Positions 5,495 to 6,156 of a stretch of DNA of 6,156 nucleotides are shown here, in pieces. Position 1 is the stretch's first letter. Every line of letters begins with the position of its first letter. The notes under the pieces are model-generated. The model ran no database searches. It was not told the DNA's origin and saw nothing but the letters and a program-made list of their open reading frames with translations. The DNA comes from Armatimonadota bacterium. GTDB lineage: Bacteria > Armatimonadota > Hebobacteria > CAIYQO01. The stretch is taken from NCBI GenBank assembly GCA_022708765.1, contig JAKIYB010000286.1:1-6156 (forward strand), read 5' to 3'. The position numbers and the translations under genes are program-made.

Positions 5495-6156
5495 ATGGGT
5501 TTCGATGAGTTAAAAACTCAGTTTCAATTAAAGATGAATCTGACGACGCTGCTCATGCAGATGTGATCGGGTTCGGAGGGTCACCGAGAAGCGGCGATTC
5601 GCGAATTAGGCGCGCTGGGCCTGCCACAGGTGGTGGATCCGATCCTGCGCGCGCTGAAAGACCCCAGCCCCGGCGTGCGGCGCAGCGCCGCCACCGCCCT
5701 CGGCCAACTGGGCGATGCCCGCGCGGTGGAACCGCTCACCGCGATGATGAAAGACCCCCGCTACAACGTGCGCCGCGCCGTCATCACCTCGCTGGGGCAA
5801 TTGGGCAGCGCGCGCACGGTGGAAACGCTGGTGGCGGCGCTGAAAGACGCCGACCAGGACGTACGCCGTATCGCCTTTGAAGGCCTGGTGAAGCTGGGCA
5901 CGCCCGCCGTTCCCGCCCTGCTGGACTGCCTGCGGGCGCCGGAGGAGAACGTGCGCCAGGACGCCATCCGCGCCCTCGGCTCGCTAAAGGCGCCGGAGGC
6001 CATCGAACCGCTGGTGGCAATGCTGAAATTCAGTCAGGCTGACGCGCAGCTCGCCGCGGAAGCGCTGGAAGCGCTGAACTGGGTGCCGTCGCACCCCGCC
6101 GAGCGCGTGCTCTATGCCTTCACCCGCGGTCGCTATGACGACCCGGTGGCCGATGG
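5495..6156 (+). CDS. HEAT-repeat protein with in-frame TGA at codon 24; runs off the right edge
   Basis: From ATG 5495 the frame gives 23 codons, a TGA (5564-5566), then 196 more open codons to the window end. After the TGA there are at least four HEAT units of about 31 residues with the pattern L..L+D....VR..A...LG.LG: units ending 'RRSAATALGQLG', 'RRAVITSLGQLG', 'RRIAFEGLVKLG' and 'RQDAIRALGSLK', then 'LNWVPSHPAERVLYAFTRGRYDD', a motif familiar from HEAT scaffolds (W-x-P...E...Y....G.+D). The part before the TGA ('LLMQM') continues the same repeat register: aligned with the next unit, the stop falls where the others have Lys, Lys, Lys, Arg. So the two parts were one gene. The TGA is best read as a nonsense change (for example CGA to TGA), a sequencing error, or less likely recoding. 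HEAT proteins act as binding scaffolds; no partner can be inferred. A shortened product from GTG 5630 would lose the first unit. It is divergent from metF. Confidence 0.85.

Noticed and set aside
5237..5566. Extended start for the 23-codon leader frame upstream of the HEAT region
   Set aside because: The extension runs through the metF promoter and an AT-rich intergenic patch; the GGAGG at 5484 clearly marks ATG 5495.
5564..5566. Genome-wide reassignment of TGA to an amino acid
   Set aside because: The zinc-ribbon gene ends naturally with TGA (2100-2102) after its tail, so TGA appears to serve as a stop in this genome.
5564..5588. Selenocysteine insertion at the HEAT-gene TGA
   Set aside because: A small hairpin (5572-5576 with 5584-5588, loop AGGGTCA) follows, but it is short and its loop lies only about 11 bases after the TGA, nearer than in known bacterial SECIS elements. 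The position aligns with Lys/Arg, not with a redox residue.

Overview
This is a GC-rich bacterial window, with AT-rich patches only in the intergenic gaps. It holds five clearly recognisable genes on the minus strand and one on the plus strand. Both genes at the window edges are cut off. The lineage is most like Armatimonadota. The main clue is the prepilin-type C-terminal domain in the 2100-3110 gene (Cys/Asn/Gln helix, 'MYVQDNEGKFPP', late 'ADGH'), a style abundant in that phylum. HEAT-repeat and Rex genes fit but do not discriminate, and Planctomycetes or Chloroflexi cannot be excluded.

Layout from the right, reading most genes right to left. At 5495-6156 (+) there is a HEAT-repeat protein with a strong ribosome binding site and an in-frame TGA at codon 24. 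A 240-bp divergent intergenic region (5255-5494) carries a near-consensus sigma-70 promoter pointing left. That promoter drives a two-gene operon: a MetF-type methylenetetrahydrofolate reductase (4307-5254) and the redox repressor Rex (3631-4284). They are separated by 22 bp, with a perfect hairpin whose loop is the metF stop codon. Next is a 520-bp gap (3111-3630) with no convincing gene. It holds a 171-bp segment bounded by perfect 19-bp inverted repeats and, before the next gene, a set of competing hairpins.

The gap is followed by an unusual membrane protein (2100-3110): zinc ribbon, DUF4190-like membrane region and prepilin-like C-terminal domain. The left third is a surface-polysaccharide module: a polyprenyl-phosphate glycosyl-1-phosphate transferase (722-2038), which would start lipid-linked glycan synthesis, and a family-4 glycosyltransferase (1-557, partial), which would add sugars. 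Between them lies an inverted pair of G/C-rich palindromic repeats. A third copy of the same family lies inside the 171-bp element near 3507-3540.

Two functional themes can be read: one-carbon/redox metabolism (metF-rex) and envelope glycan assembly. No integrase, transposase, CRISPR array, tRNA or rRNA was seen, and I see no complete new multi-gene system. The observations most worth follow-up are the interrupted HEAT frame, the prepilin-like fusion lacking a prepilin leader, the stop-codon hairpin in metF-rex, and the two inverted-repeat structures.
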